Below, piece by piece: positions 53,840-62,690 of a DNA stretch of 64,000 bases. Both the position numbers and the translations under genes were made by a program. Positions within the stretch are counted from its first letter, which is position 1; the number at the start of each line of letters is the position of its first letter. The notes under the pieces are model-generated. The model saw only the letters and a list, made by a program, of their open reading frames with translations. It was not told where the DNA came from and made no database searches. Origin of the DNA: Pelagibius sp. (GTDB lineage Bacteria; Pseudomonadota; Alphaproteobacteria; Kiloniellales; Kiloniellaceae); contig NZ_JANQKD010000096.1 of NCBI RefSeq assembly GCF_028281305.1, positions 87,696 to 151,695 of the forward strand, written 5' to 3'.

Positions 53840-54678
53840 TGCAGAATCTCTGTCGTGCGCTTCGCCGGATCGCTGCAGATGGCCGCCTCCTCCCGCGCGA
53901 CGTAGGTGAAAAGACCGTCCAGCGCCTGCTCCAAGGCATAATCGGTCAAGTCCGCCTTCGCATCCGGCATGAAGGGCAGCGCCTTGTATTCGCCCATCAT
54001 CGTATCATAGGCGGCGATGGCGCCGACATCGTCCAGCGACTGATCGATGACCGGGCGCATGGCCTCACCCAGCGGAGCGGTCATCTTGTCCTGGAAGTAG
54101 CGCGTTGCCGCGTCATCGGGCCCGTTGAGGATCGCCTCTGCGTCCTCCACCGTCATCGCCGAGATGGCATCCCAGAAAATCTGCTTGGCCTGCGGCGTGG
54201 CCTGCTCGGCCGCGCGGTTGAGGCGCAGTTCCAGGTCGTCCGCCAGGTCCGACATGCCCACGGTCTGCAAGGCCTTCTGAACGCCTTGCAGCGACTCCGG
54301 CAGCGGAATGTGGATATCCGGGTCTGCGTTGAAGCCGTCTGTCTGGCCCAGCTGGCCGACGACCCGCTCTGTCCCGACGCGCAGGGCTTCACGGAGACCA
54401 TCGCTGATCTCGGCGGTGCTGAGACTGCCGGCAGCGCCGGCACTGCCTTCGCCGCCGAGAAGATCCTTTGCCTTGTCGAGCAGGCTGCCCTGAGCCAGCG
54501 CCGGACCGGCAGGCAGCGCCGCGGCTCCGGCCACGGCGGCGGAGAACGCTGTCGCGGCCAGCACTCTCAGACCGAGAAGCCGCAGGCCCTCGCGGGCGGC
54601 GGGTCGCTTACTCGGCCGCTGCCGCGACGCTGGTGTGAACCATCCGTTGCGGATAGGGAATCGAGATGTTTTCGGCAT
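53821..54678 (-). CDS. DUF4197 domain-containing exported protein
   Basis: The product is up to 285 residues. After a signal-like region it has the DUF4197 helical domain: SLLDKAKDLLG, STAEISDGLREALRVGTERVVGQLG, HIPLPESLQGVQKALQTVGMSDLADDLELRLNRAAEQATPQAK, and the end AKRTTEILQKVFGG. The start is uncertain. The ATG at 54678 overlaps the MscS gene by 71 bp; a GTG at 54564 would leave a signal peptide without basic residues. The function is unknown. It lies between MscS and AsmA genes. Confidence 0.85.
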   Translation of the reverse strand: MPKTSRFPIRNGWFTPASRQRPSKRPAAREGLRLLGLRVLAATAFSAAVAGAAALPAGPALAQGSLLDKAKDLLGGEGSAGAAGSLSTAEISDGLREALRVGTERVVGQLGQTDGFNADPDIHIPLPESLQGVQKALQTVGMSDLADDLELRLNRAAEQATPQAKQIFWDAISAMTVEDAEAILNGPDDAATRYFQDKMTAPLGEAMRPVIDQSLDDVGAIAAYDTMMGEYKALPFMPDAKADLTDYALEQALDGLFTYVAREEAAICSDPAKRTTEILQKVFGG

Positions 54679-55441
54679 CCATCCGGTTCTTCAAGTTCTT
54701 GGTCATGTCGAACTTCAGCCCCCAGTAATCCGCCGCGTTGCACCAGAGCCTGATGGTGAAGTTGACGGAGCTGTCGCCCAGATCGGTGACGGCCGCCATC
54801 GGCGCCGGATCGGCCAGCACCCGCGAATCCTTTTTCGCCTCGTCCAGGCAGGCGCTGAGGGCGCGGTCGATGTCGTCCTCGTAGGCGATGCCCAGGACCA
54901 GGTCGACCCTGCGGGTCGCATGGAAGCTGTAGTTCTTGATGGCCGATCCCCAAAGCTGGGAGTTCGGCGCAATGATCTGCACGTTGTCCGGCGTCGCCAG
55001 TTCGGTAACGAAGAGGGTGATGCTCTTCACGGTCCCGGCCAGGCCGCCGCCTTCTATATAGTCGCCGATCTTGAACGGGCGAAAGAGCAACAGCATGACG
55101 CCGGCGGCGACGTTGCTGAGAGTCCCCTGCAGCGCCAGGCCGATGGCCAGGCCGGCCGCACCGAGAACGGCGATGAAGCTGGTCGTTTCAATACCGAACT
55201 GGGCGAGAACGGCAATGACGGTGAAAATGACGACAGCATAGTAGGCAAGGCTGGCGAAAAAGGCCCGCAGCGTCTCGTCGACTTTTTCGATCTTGCTGAG
55301 TGCCCTGTTGACGCCCGACTTCACCCAGCCGGCCACCATGAAGCCGATAATGAGAATAATGATGGCGCCGACGACGCTCAGCCCGTAGCTGGTCACCAGG
55401 CCGACGACCATGCCCCAAACGTTGGATACAGACTCTTCCAT
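54608..55441 (-). CDS. small-conductance mechanosensitive channel (MscS family)
   Basis: The 277-residue protein has three N-terminal membrane segments and an MscS core, with the pore-lining Gly/Ala helix GAAGLAIGLALQGTLSNVAAGV and the beta domain motif PFKIGDYIEGGGLAGTVKSI. The C-terminal domain includes VDLVLGIAYEDDIDRAL. It opens under membrane tension to relieve osmotic shock. GGGGGACGG lies upstream of the ATG. It leads a four-gene envelope operon. Confidence 0.94.
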   Translation of the reverse strand: MEESVSNVWGMVVGLVTSYGLSVVGAIIILIIGFMVAGWVKSGVNRALSKIEKVDETLRAFFASLAYYAVVIFTVIAVLAQFGIETTSFIAVLGAAGLAIGLALQGTLSNVAAGVMLLLFRPFKIGDYIEGGGLAGTVKSITLFVTELATPDNVQIIAPNSQLWGSAIKNYSFHATRRVDLVLGIAYEDDIDRALSACLDEAKKDSRVLADPAPMAAVTDLGDSSVNFTIRLWCNAADYWGLKFDMTKNLKNRMDAENISIPYPQRMVHTSVAAAAE

Positions 55442-55795
55442 CTATCCGTCCCCCACTGTGCTGGCGCGGTCCATGGCGGACTTCGCCTTGGCCGCGCTTG
55501 TCTTGGCTTCTGCTCTGCTTTCCGGCGACCCCGCGGTACCGGCCTCAGGCCCCGTACAATGCGGACCGCGTTCCCACCGCAGTCCCTGTGGCCCTTGATA
55601 TCCGCCGGTTCGCCGCTGACGTTCGCTTTCTAGGTAATCTAATCAATTAGCAAAGTAAATCTGATTGGCCCGCTTAGCTTCAGATTCAAAGTGTTCTGCG
55701 GACCAGTTCGGAAAGGCTGTCCGGACTAGAACGCCTTTCGCAAGCCCAATCCAAAAACAATTCTGTGACGATTACAACCTTAGGGTTTGCCTACG
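55442..55795. other. intergenic region upstream of the MscS operon
   Basis: This gap lies between the MscS start and the end of cobB, both on the minus strand. It has an AT-rich core (about 55625-55690) that probably holds the MscS promoter, and no clear terminator for the cob genes. Confidence 0.4.
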
Positions 55796-57214
55796 TCAGC
55801 CGCTGAAGGCCGCCGCCGGCTCCGATTCGCGATCGATCAGATGCAGGAAAGAACCCATCACCCGGCCAACGCGCCGCCCGGCCAGGCCTGCTTCTTCGCC
55901 AGCTGCGTTGGTGAGGCGGAACAGCGCTTCCCCGTCCGCCCCTTGCGCGCCGGCACACCCCTGCGCGCTGGCATAGTGGAACTCGTGCGCGCGGTATTCT
56001 GTACCCGCCGGGCCAAGCGGCCCCTCCGCCAGCAGCTCTGCGCGGCGATATCCGAGGCGGCGCCGGGGTTCGCGAAACGAGCTTTCGAGCGGCAGCAGCC
56101 CAAGCATGGAATGGCAGGTACCGTCCTTGTCCTCAAGGAACCGTCCGAGCGCCATGTAGCCACCGCATTCGCCGTAAACGGTGCCGCCCCGCGCAACCAG
56201 CGCTTGCATCCCAGCCGCAAAGCCACCGCTCGCCGCCAGGGCGGCCCCATGCAGCTCCGGATAGCCACCGGGCAGGTAGGCAGCGTCGGCCTGCGGAGCG
56301 GGGCCCTCTCCTGCAAGGGGCGAGAAGAATGAGATCTCGGCACCCGCAGCACGCCAGCCTTCGAGCACCAGGGGATAGGCAAAGGAGAAGGCCAGATCCC
56401 TGGCGACGGCAATGTGCTGGCCCAGCGGCGTCAGCGGCCGGGCCGGCGGGCGCTGCCGTTCAGGTGCGACGTCTGCCGCTTCGGCCGCAATCCCGCGCGC
56501 AGGCCTTGACAGGGCCTGCAGGACGTCGGAATCCAAGGTCCCGCCCAGGGCCCTGGCAGCATGGTCGAGGAAGCCCTCCAGGGCCGGATCTTCGCCGGCC
56601 TGCACCAGCCCAAGGTGGCGCGACGGCCGGGCCAGACGCCCATCGCGCCTCAGAACGGCGAGCACAGGCAGGCCGGCCTCGCGGCAGGCGGTCCGGAGCA
56701 GGGCCTCATGTCTTTCGGAGGCGACGGCGTTCAGAATCACACCGCCCAGCACCACCTCCGCACGGTGCTCGGCGAAGCCGCGCAGCAGGGCTGCCAGCGA
56801 CGCCCCCATGCCCCTGCAGTCGACCACAAGGACGACCGGCCAGCCCAGGAGCGCAGCCAAAGAGGCCGTGGAGCCGGCTGCAAAGCCGCGTGCATCGGTC
56901 GCGGCGGCACCATCGAAGAGCCCCATGACCCCCTCGCCGACGATCAACTCGGCGTCCCGGCCCGCCAGCGCCAAAGTCGCCTCCAGCGTCTCGGGCCGCA
57001 TGGCCCAGGCATCGAGATTGAAACAGGCCCGCCCGGAAGCCGCAGCGTGAAATGCCGGGTCGATGTAGTCCGGCCCCACCTTGATGGAGGAGACCCGGCG
57101 GCCCGTGTCACGCAGGTAGCGCAGCAGCGCCAGAGTGGCCGTGGTCTTGCCGCTGCCCGAGGCCGGTGCCGCAATCAGAAATCCGGCAGGCCGACATCCA
57201 GCAGGACCGGCCAT
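55796..57214 (-). CDS. cobB: cobyrinate / hydrogenobyrinate a,c-diamide synthase
   Basis: The 472-residue enzyme amidates carboxylates a and c of the corrin using glutamine and ATP. The N-terminal ATPase part has APASGSGKTTATLALL, KVGPDYIDPAFH and GEGVMGLFDG; the C-terminal glutamine-amidotransferase has the Cys in YGECGGYMALG. By name it is CobB (aerobic) or CbiA (early cobalt), and the neighbouring cbiD makes CbiA usage plausible. The ATG at 57214 overlaps the cobA stop by one base (TGATG), so the two are coupled. Confidence 0.93.
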   Translation of the reverse strand: MAGPAGCRPAGFLIAAPASGSGKTTATLALLRYLRDTGRRVSSIKVGPDYIDPAFHAAASGRACFNLDAWAMRPETLEATLALAGRDAELIVGEGVMGLFDGAAATDARGFAAGSTASLAALLGWPVVLVVDCRGMGASLAALLRGFAEHRAEVVLGGVILNAVASERHEALLRTACREAGLPVLAVLRRDGRLARPSRHLGLVQAGEDPALEGFLDHAARALGGTLDSDVLQALSRPARGIAAEAADVAPERQRPPARPLTPLGQHIAVARDLAFSFAYPLVLEGWRAAGAEISFFSPLAGEGPAPQADAAYLPGGYPELHGAALAASGGFAAGMQALVARGGTVYGECGGYMALGRFLEDKDGTCHSMLGLLPLESSFREPRRRLGYRRAELLAEGPLGPAGTEYRAHEFHYASAQGCAGAQGADGEALFRLTNAAGEEAGLAGRRVGRVMGSFLHLIDRESEPAAAFSG

Positions 57215-58053
57215 CAACCGGTCTCGCGGTGACTGCGGAGATCCAGGGGGTCCGCGTCCAGAACACGGCCTGCGGCGGCACCCTGCCAGTCGAGGCCGGC
57301 CCTGAGGCGCACCACTTCGCCGATCACGACGATGCAGGGCGGCTCGATGCCCGACTCCACGATGTCCTGGGCGCAGCATCCCAAGGTGGTCTCGACGATA
57401 CGCTCCGCCGGCAGGGTTGCCTGGCTGACCACCGCCACCGGTTCCCCGGCGGCCCTGCCCTCTGCCATCAGGGCGCCGGCAATGGCGGCGATGTGCTTGA
57501 TGGCCATGTAGAGCACGATCACCGGCGAGCCCTTGGCGACCGCCGCCCAGTCGATGCCGTCGGGCACGCTGCCGCCGACGCCATGGCCGGTCAGGAACGT
57601 GACGGCCGAGTTGGTATCTCTGTGGGTGACCGGGATGCCGGCATAGGCCAGGCCGCCGATCCCCGCCGAGATGCCCGGAACGATCCGGAAGGGAATGCGG
57701 GCAGACACCAGGGCCAGGGCCTCCTCCCCGCCGCGCCCGAAGACGAAGGGGTCGCCGCCTTTCAGCCTGAGAACCCGCCGCCCCTCCTGGGCCAGGCGGA
57801 CCAGACGCTGGGAGATGTCGGCCTGCACCGGCGAAGGGCGCCCGCCGCGCTTGCCCGCATAGAGACGCTCGCAGTCCGGCCGCGCGAGGTCCAGCACGGC
57901 CTCCCCCACCAGCGCGTCGTAGACCAGGACATCGGCCTGCTCCAGGGCGTTGACGGCGTGCAAGGTCAGAAGGCCGGGATCGCCGGGGCCGGCACCGACC
58001 AGCCAGACGCTGCCGGGCTGAAAGACCGGAAGGTTGAGGGAGTCGCGTTTCAT
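57214..58053 (-). CDS. cobA: uroporphyrinogen-III C-methyltransferase
   Basis: The enzyme adds methyl groups at C2 and C7 of uroporphyrinogen III to make precorrin-2, the branch point to cobalamin and siroheme. Motifs are VWLVGAGPGDPGLLTLHAVNAL, VYDALV, RLKGGDPFVFGRGGEEA, and PVTHRDTNSAVTFLTGHG, in a length close to the usual 250-280. There is no fused CysG or uroporphyrinogen synthase domain. The ATG at 58053 or a GTG at 58077 could be the start. It is divergent from cbiD. Confidence 0.93.
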   Translation of the reverse strand: MKRDSLNLPVFQPGSVWLVGAGPGDPGLLTLHAVNALEQADVLVYDALVGEAVLDLARPDCERLYAGKRGGRPSPVQADISQRLVRLAQEGRRVLRLKGGDPFVFGRGGEEALALVSARIPFRIVPGISAGIGGLAYAGIPVTHRDTNSAVTFLTGHGVGGSVPDGIDWAAVAKGSPVIVLYMAIKHIAAIAGALMAEGRAAGEPVAVVSQATLPAERIVETTLGCCAQDIVESGIEPPCIVVIGEVVRLRAGLDWQGAAAGRVLDADPLDLRSHRETG

Positions 58054-58123
58054 TGGCTGGAGTGTAGACCGCGACACCTCGCCAGCCTAGCCAACAAGAT
58101 GCGCCGATTTGTAGAATAGCGAC

Positions 58124-59221
58124 ATGACCCGAAAACCCGAGGGAGACCTGCGCCGGGGCTGGACCACCGGCGCCTGCGCCACGGCGGCCACCAAGGCCGC
58201 CTACACCGCGCTGCTCACCGGGCAGTTTCCCGATCCGGTCAGCATCACCCTGCCAAAGGGCGAGCAGCCGGCCTTCGCCCTGGCGCGGGAGAGGCTGGAG
58301 GGCGGCCAGGCCAGCGCCGCCATCGTCAAGGATGCCGGCGACGACCCGGACGTCACCCACCTCGCCCTCGTCGGCGCCACCCTGCGGCGTTCGCCAGCCG
58401 GCCAGGGAGTCATCTTCAAGGCCGGGCCGGGGGTCGGCACCGTGACCAAGCCGGGCCTGCCCCTGGCAGTGGGGGAGCCGGCCATCAACCCGGTGCCGCG
58501 CCAGATGATGACGGCCGTGGTCCAGGAGGTTGCGGCGGCGCACGGCGATGCCGGTGACGTCGAAATCGAAATCTCGGTCGACAACGGCGCGGCCCTGGCG
58601 GCGAAGACCTGGAACCCGCGCCTCGGCATCCTCGGCGGCCTCTCCATCCTCGGCACCACCGGCGTGGTGGTCCCGTTCTCCTGCTCAGCCTGGATCCACT
58701 CCATTCATCGCGGTATCGACGTCGCCCGCGCCAACGGCCTTACCCATGCCGCCGCCTGCACCGGATCGACGTCGGAGGCGGCGGTGCAAAGACTCTACAG
58801 CCTGCCGGAAATTGCGTTGCTGGACATGGGCGACTTCGCCGGCGGCCTGCTGAAGTATCTCCGCAAGCACCCGCTGCCGCGTCTTACCCTCGCCGGTGGC
58901 TTTGGCAAGCTGTGCAAGCTGGCGGCCGGCCATCTCGATCTCCACTCAGGCCGCAGCCAGGTGGACTTCGACCTGCTGGCATCGGTCCTGCGCGACCTCG
59001 GTGCAACGCCGGAGGCAGTCCAAGAGGCACAGCAAGCGAATACCGCCAAACAGGTGCTGGAGATGGCCGCAGCCGCGGGATTGCCGCTGGCCGACGCCGT
59101 CGCAGAAAAAGCAAGGACGGTGGCGCTGGCCACCCTCGACCATCCGGACATTGCCGTCGAGGTGATGATCTTCGACCGCCAGGGCCAAGAGGCCGCCCGC
59201 GCGCGGGGCTGGGAAGGATGA
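58124..59221 (+). CDS. cbiD: cobalt-precorrin-5B (C1)-methyltransferase
   Basis: The 365-residue CbiD methylates C1 of cobalt-precorrin-5B with S-adenosylmethionine. The N-terminus LRRGWTTGACATAATKAAY is typical, with DAGDDPDVTHLALVGATL, GAALAAKTWNPRLGILGGLSILGTTGVV and LAGGFGKLCKLAAGHLDLHS. CbiD belongs to the early-cobalt (anaerobic) route; the aerobic counterpart is CobF. Only 70 bp separate its start from the divergent cobA, leaving no room for a riboswitch. Confidence 0.95.
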   Translation: MTRKPEGDLRRGWTTGACATAATKAAYTALLTGQFPDPVSITLPKGEQPAFALARERLEGGQASAAIVKDAGDDPDVTHLALVGATLRRSPAGQGVIFKAGPGVGTVTKPGLPLAVGEPAINPVPRQMMTAVVQEVAAAHGDAGDVEIEISVDNGAALAAKTWNPRLGILGGLSILGTTGVVVPFSCSAWIHSIHRGIDVARANGLTHAAACTGSTSEAAVQRLYSLPEIALLDMGDFAGGLLKYLRKHPLPRLTLAGGFGKLCKLAAGHLDLHSGRSQVDFDLLASVLRDLGATPEAVQEAQQANTAKQVLEMAAAAGLPLADAVAEKARTVALATLDHPDIAVEVMIFDRQGQEAARARGWEG

Positions 59222-59231
59222 TCGGGCGGCC

Positions 59232-59981
59232 ATGAGGGACGTGCGGCGAATTCTGTTGCTCGGCGGCACCGACGACTCCCGCGCTCTGGCGGAGTGGCTT
59301 GCCGGCACCGCGGGCATCGAGGTGATCTCCTCCCTTGCCGGGCGAACCGAACAACCGCTGGCCCTTCCCGGGTCCCTGCGCATCGGCGGCTTCGGCGGGG
59401 TGGAGGCGCTGGTGCGCTACCTGGACGCAGAGCGCATCGACCTGCTGGTCGACGCAACCCATCCCTTTGCCGCCCGAATCTCGGCCAATGCCGAAGCCGC
59501 CTGCCGGCAAAGCGGCACCCCCCGCCTGGTGGTCCAGCGCGAAGCCTGGAAGCCGGTCGCAGGCGATCGTTGGATCAGAGTCCCGGATGCCAAGGCCGCC
59601 GCGGAGTCGCTTTCAGGTCTGGCCAAGCGGGTGTTCCTGACGGTCGGCCGCCAGGAGCTGGCGCCCTTCGAGCCGCTGAGGGACATCTGGTTTCTGGTGC
59701 GCATGATCGATCCACCGCGCCAAGCGCTGCCTCTGGTCCGGAGCCAGGTCGTGCTCGGGCGTGGGCCTTTCGAGGAAAGCGGTGAGCGCCGCCTCTTTCA
59801 GGACCACGGGATCGAGGCGCTGGTGACCAAGAACAGCGGCGGCCCGGCGACCTATGCCAAGGTCGCCGTGGCGCGGCAGCTCGGACTGCCAGTGGTGATG
59901 GTCGACAGGCCACCCGGCCTGGCGGGTGAGACCGCCGAGACCCTTGAACAAGCCCGGACCTGGATCACCCGGCACCTGTAG
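59232..59981 (+). CDS. cobK: cobalt-precorrin-6A / precorrin-6A reductase
   Basis: The 249-residue protein has the CobK/CbiJ features: RRILLLGGTDDSRALAEWL at the start, LVDATHPFAARISANAEAAC, VFLTVGRQELAPFE and VTKNSGGPATYAKVAVARQLG. It reduces precorrin-6A (or the cobalt form) with NADPH. It starts 10 bp after cbiD, in an operon with it. Confidence 0.94.
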   Translation: MRDVRRILLLGGTDDSRALAEWLAGTAGIEVISSLAGRTEQPLALPGSLRIGGFGGVEALVRYLDAERIDLLVDATHPFAARISANAEAACRQSGTPRLVVQREAWKPVAGDRWIRVPDAKAAAESLSGLAKRVFLTVGRQELAPFEPLRDIWFLVRMIDPPRQALPLVRSQVVLGRGPFEESGERRLFQDHGIEALVTKNSGGPATYAKVAVARQLGLPVVMVDRPPGLAGETAETLEQARTWITRHL

Positions 59982-60072
59982 CTGCAAAGCCGACGATACC
60001 AACGTCCTCGTATCCACGCCTCTGCGCGGCAGCTAAACTGCCGCTTCCGAACACCGGCAACAGGAGGATCAG

Positions 60073-60519
60073 GTGGGGGCAGCATTCTGGACGGCCTTGG
60101 TGCTGGTGGGGTTGGGTGGCATTGCGCTGGCCGTGCAGGCGCCGATCAATGCAGCGCTGGGCCGCAGCGTCGACGACGGAGTCGCCGCTGCGATGATTTC
60201 CTTCGGTATCGGCTTTCTGCTGTTGCTCGCCGTCGTCAGTCTGCGCGGTGGCCTTCCCGGTCTGGCTGTTCTGAAAGCCGTGCCCTGGTGGTGCTGGACC
60301 GGGGGCGCCTTGGGCGCTTTCTATGTCTGGGCGGTGCTCTGGAGCGTTCCGCGTCTGGGCGTCGTCACCACCTTCGCGGTGCTCATCCTGGGTCAGCTCA
60401 CAGCGGCATTGATCCTGGATGCATCGGGCGCATTCGGACTGGCCGTCAAGGAGATCACGCTCCAGAGGATCGGCGCCGTCGCCCTGGTCAGCGCCGGCCT
60501 GGTCCTCTCCCGGTTCTGA
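60073..60519 (+). CDS. DMT family transporter (DUF606/YdcZ type)
   Basis: The 148-residue membrane protein has five hydrophobic segments and the family N-terminus VLVGLGGIALAVQAPINAALGR, with the end RIGAVALVSAGLVLSRF. Such small DMT proteins act in pairs or alone; the substrate is unknown. The start is a GTG at 60073 with AGGAGG 5 bases upstream. It converges on the MFS gene. Confidence 0.87.
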   Translation: MGAAFWTALVLVGLGGIALAVQAPINAALGRSVDDGVAAAMISFGIGFLLLLAVVSLRGGLPGLAVLKAVPWWCWTGGALGAFYVWAVLWSVPRLGVVTTFAVLILGQLTAALILDASGAFGLAVKEITLQRIGAVALVSAGLVLSRF

Positions 60520-60548
60520 AACATCCGCCCGCCAACAAGGGGCAACAC

Positions 60549-61766
60549 CTACGAGCGCTGTTCACTGGCTGCATCCGCCCTCGAAGCCAGCGGGGCGACG
60601 CGCCTTGCCGAAACCCGCAAAGCCACCGAAGCGGCAACAGCGACGATGGCGAGGACTGTCGAGACCGCCAGCACCGCTTCGGCGCCCCAGCGCTCCAAGA
60701 CTGCCGCAAAAGCAAAAGGCGCGACCGCTGCCGCCAGGAAGGCAGGACTGCGCAAGGCACCGACCGAAGCACCGTAGGCCGCCGAGTCGAAGAGTCTGAG
60801 CGGCATGGTGCCGCCCGTGATGGTGATGACTCCGTTCGCGGCGCCGTAAACAAGGACGAAGGATGCGGCAGCCGGCAGGGAGATGGCGGCGCCAAGGCCG
60901 ACGATGAAGCAGACCGGCAGCAGAAGCGTTGCCGCCAGGTTCAGGTCGATGGGATCGATGCGGCTCCCGAAGAGAACCTCCAGCAGGCGCCCCAGGGTCT
61001 GACCGAGGCCGCGCAGAGCGGAGACGGCGACCGCGACGGCGGCGCCCAGGCCGAGTTCGCTCAACAGCCCGATCATGTGGGCCGCCATGGCCGCACTGAG
61101 GGCCGTTGTCAGCGTCATGACGAGGACGTAGAGCAGGGCGAGAGACCTTGCGCGCACCGCCGGACGCGCCGGCGGTACAACGCCGCGGTTACCTTTGCCT
61201 ATCGACGAAGCGACATGCCGCGTCGAAGGCAGAGAGAGATGAAGCGGCAGGGTTGCGAGCGCCAGGGCGGCATAGCAGACCAGGGCACCGCGCCACCCGA
61301 AAGCCTCGGCAAGGGCATAGCCGAGCGGCCAGAAGACCGAGGACGACAGGCCGCCCAGCAGGGTAACCTGGGCGATGGGGCGCCGCGCCAGGGCACCGCC
61401 GATCCGCGCCAGAGCCGCGAACGCCGCTTCGTACAGCGTCGCCCGCATGGCGAACCCGAGGCAGACCCAGGCTGCATAGTAGCCGGCAAGTCCGTCGACC
61501 ATCGCGAGACCGAGACAGCCGGCCGCGGAGAACAGGGAGCCGGCCGCCATGACCGGCCCGCCGCCGAAGCGGTCGATAAGCCAGCCGATCGGGAGGGAGA
61601 TCAGACCCATCACGACAAGGGCAACGGAGAGGCCGCTGTGGACCAGCGTCGCGCTCCATCCCATCTCGGCACCGATCCTGCTGCCGAAGACGCCGATCAG
61701 GTAGAACGACACGCCCCAACAGATGAGCTGCGAAAGCGCCAGGCTGAAAACCGTGCGGCGGGGCAT
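60549..61766 (-). CDS. MFS transporter
   Basis: The 405-residue protein has 12 predicted membrane segments and MFS motifs (GWLIDRFGGGPVMAAG between helices 2 and 3, LLGGLSSSVFWPLGYAL). It begins 6 bp after the GNAT gene and so is in an operon with it. The pairing of an acetyltransferase and an MFS pump suggests detoxification of a small amine or antibiotic, but an uptake role cannot be excluded. Confidence 0.9.
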   Translation of the reverse strand: MPRRTVFSLALSQLICWGVSFYLIGVFGSRIGAEMGWSATLVHSGLSVALVVMGLISLPIGWLIDRFGGGPVMAAGSLFSAAGCLGLAMVDGLAGYYAAWVCLGFAMRATLYEAAFAALARIGGALARRPIAQVTLLGGLSSSVFWPLGYALAEAFGWRGALVCYAALALATLPLHLSLPSTRHVASSIGKGNRGVVPPARPAVRARSLALLYVLVMTLTTALSAAMAAHMIGLLSELGLGAAVAVAVSALRGLGQTLGRLLEVLFGSRIDPIDLNLAATLLLPVCFIVGLGAAISLPAAASFVLVYGAANGVITITGGTMPLRLFDSAAYGASVGALRSPAFLAAAVAPFAFAAVLERWGAEAVLAVSTVLAIVAVAASVALRVSARRVAPLASRADAASEQRS

Positions 61767-61772
61767 TGCAGG

Positions 61773-62378
61773 TCAGCGCCCGGACAAGGCACCGCTTTCC
61801 GGCGGGCTTTGCCGGGCTGCGCCGAGGCCGCGTTGCATGATGACCGTATCGACCCAGCGCCCGTGCTTGAAGCCGACAGCCTGCAGAACGCCCACGCGTT
61901 CGAAGCCCAGGGACGCATGCAGGGCGATGGAGCCGGTATTCCCGCTGTTGCCGATCACCGCAATCATCTGGCGCCAGGGACCGGCCTCGCAGCGCGCTAT
62001 CAGGGCCGATAGCAGCGCCCGGCCGATCCCCCGCCCCTGCAAGCCGTCCGCCACATAAACGGAGTTCTCGACCGTATGCCGGTAGGCGGGACGCGGCCGA
62101 TAGGGGCTGGCGTAGCCATAGCCGGCGACCTCTCCGCCAAGCTCCGCCGCAAGGTAGGGAAGACCCAGCGCAAGCACCCGCTCACGCCGTGCCAAGAGGT
62201 CGTTCGCCGTCGGCGGCACCTCTTCAAAACTCGCGAGCCCCTGCAGCACCTCGCGGGCGTATATTTCTTCGATGGCCGGCATGTCGGACGGACGGGCGTC
62301 GCGGATGATCAGGGCCTGGTCGCCACCGCCCGCTTTCGACCGGCATCGGAGAATCGCCATGGGGAAAGGCTCGCTCAT
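61773..62378 (-). CDS. GNAT acetyltransferase (phosphinothricin acetyltransferase-like)
   Basis: The 201-residue protein has a GNAT fold with the Pat-like segments IIRDARPSDMPAIEEIYAREVLQGLASFEEVPP, GYGYASPYRPRPAYRHTVENSVYV and the acetyl-CoA loop QGRGIGRALL, with GNSGNTGSIALHASLGFERVGVL. Pat family enzymes acetylate phosphinothricin, methionine sulfone or related amino groups. The first 20 residues precede the domain; a later start is possible. It overlaps a small gene upstream by 4 bp and is followed by the MFS gene. Confidence 0.88.
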   Translation of the reverse strand: MSEPFPMAILRCRSKAGGGDQALIIRDARPSDMPAIEEIYAREVLQGLASFEEVPPTANDLLARRERVLALGLPYLAAELGGEVAGYGYASPYRPRPAYRHTVENSVYVADGLQGRGIGRALLSALIARCEAGPWRQMIAVIGNSGNTGSIALHASLGFERVGVLQAVGFKHGRWVDTVIMQRGLGAARQSPPESGALSGR

Positions 62379-62557
62379 CGCTGCCGCGATGCGGTGGTCG
62401 CCACACTGCCGGTGCCGTCCAGGCCGGCCGCAACGCGCAGGCGCCTGGCAATGCGCAGGTATAGACCCAAAGCCGCCAACCCAAGGAATTCATTGGCCAT
62501 GTCGCGCGCTTTCAGAACAAGAAACAAGCCATCGGCGCGCGTTCGAACTCTCGTCAT
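62375..62557 (-). CDS. possible small protein (60 residues)
   Basis: This short frame ends with TGA overlapping the GNAT start (ATGA), the arrangement of coupled genes. The product has a hydrophobic stretch near residues 20-35 (ANEFLGLAALGLYLRIA) in a basic chain. I know no family and see no strong ribosome site, so it may be a chance frame. Confidence 0.3.
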   Translation of the reverse strand: MTRVRTRADGLFLVLKARDMANEFLGLAALGLYLRIARRLRVAAGLDGTGSVATTASRQR

Positions 62558-62652
62558 CTCGGTCCTCGACTTTGAGCCTGTAAACGGGACCTGAACCCTT
62601 GACCGGCAGGCCACGGTTCTTCTATAAGCCGCTTCTCTGAAGATAAGTAAAT

Positions 62653-62672
62653 ATTTGCTTCTTTATGCAAAT
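62653..62672. promoter_or_regulatory. inverted repeat upstream of the LysR gene
   Basis: ATTTGC (62653-62658) and GCAAAT (62667-62672) flank 8 bases in an AT-rich divergent region. It could be the binding site of the LysR regulator encoded from 62691. It does not have the exact T-N11-A spacing with both half-sites, so this is tentative. Confidence 0.45.
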
Positions 62673-62690
62673 CATAATGAGAGCTTTGAT

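Noticed and set aside
58054..58123. Cobalamin riboswitch between cobA and cbiD
   Set aside because: Only about 70 bp separate the start codons, too short for a cobalamin riboswitch of about 200 nt.
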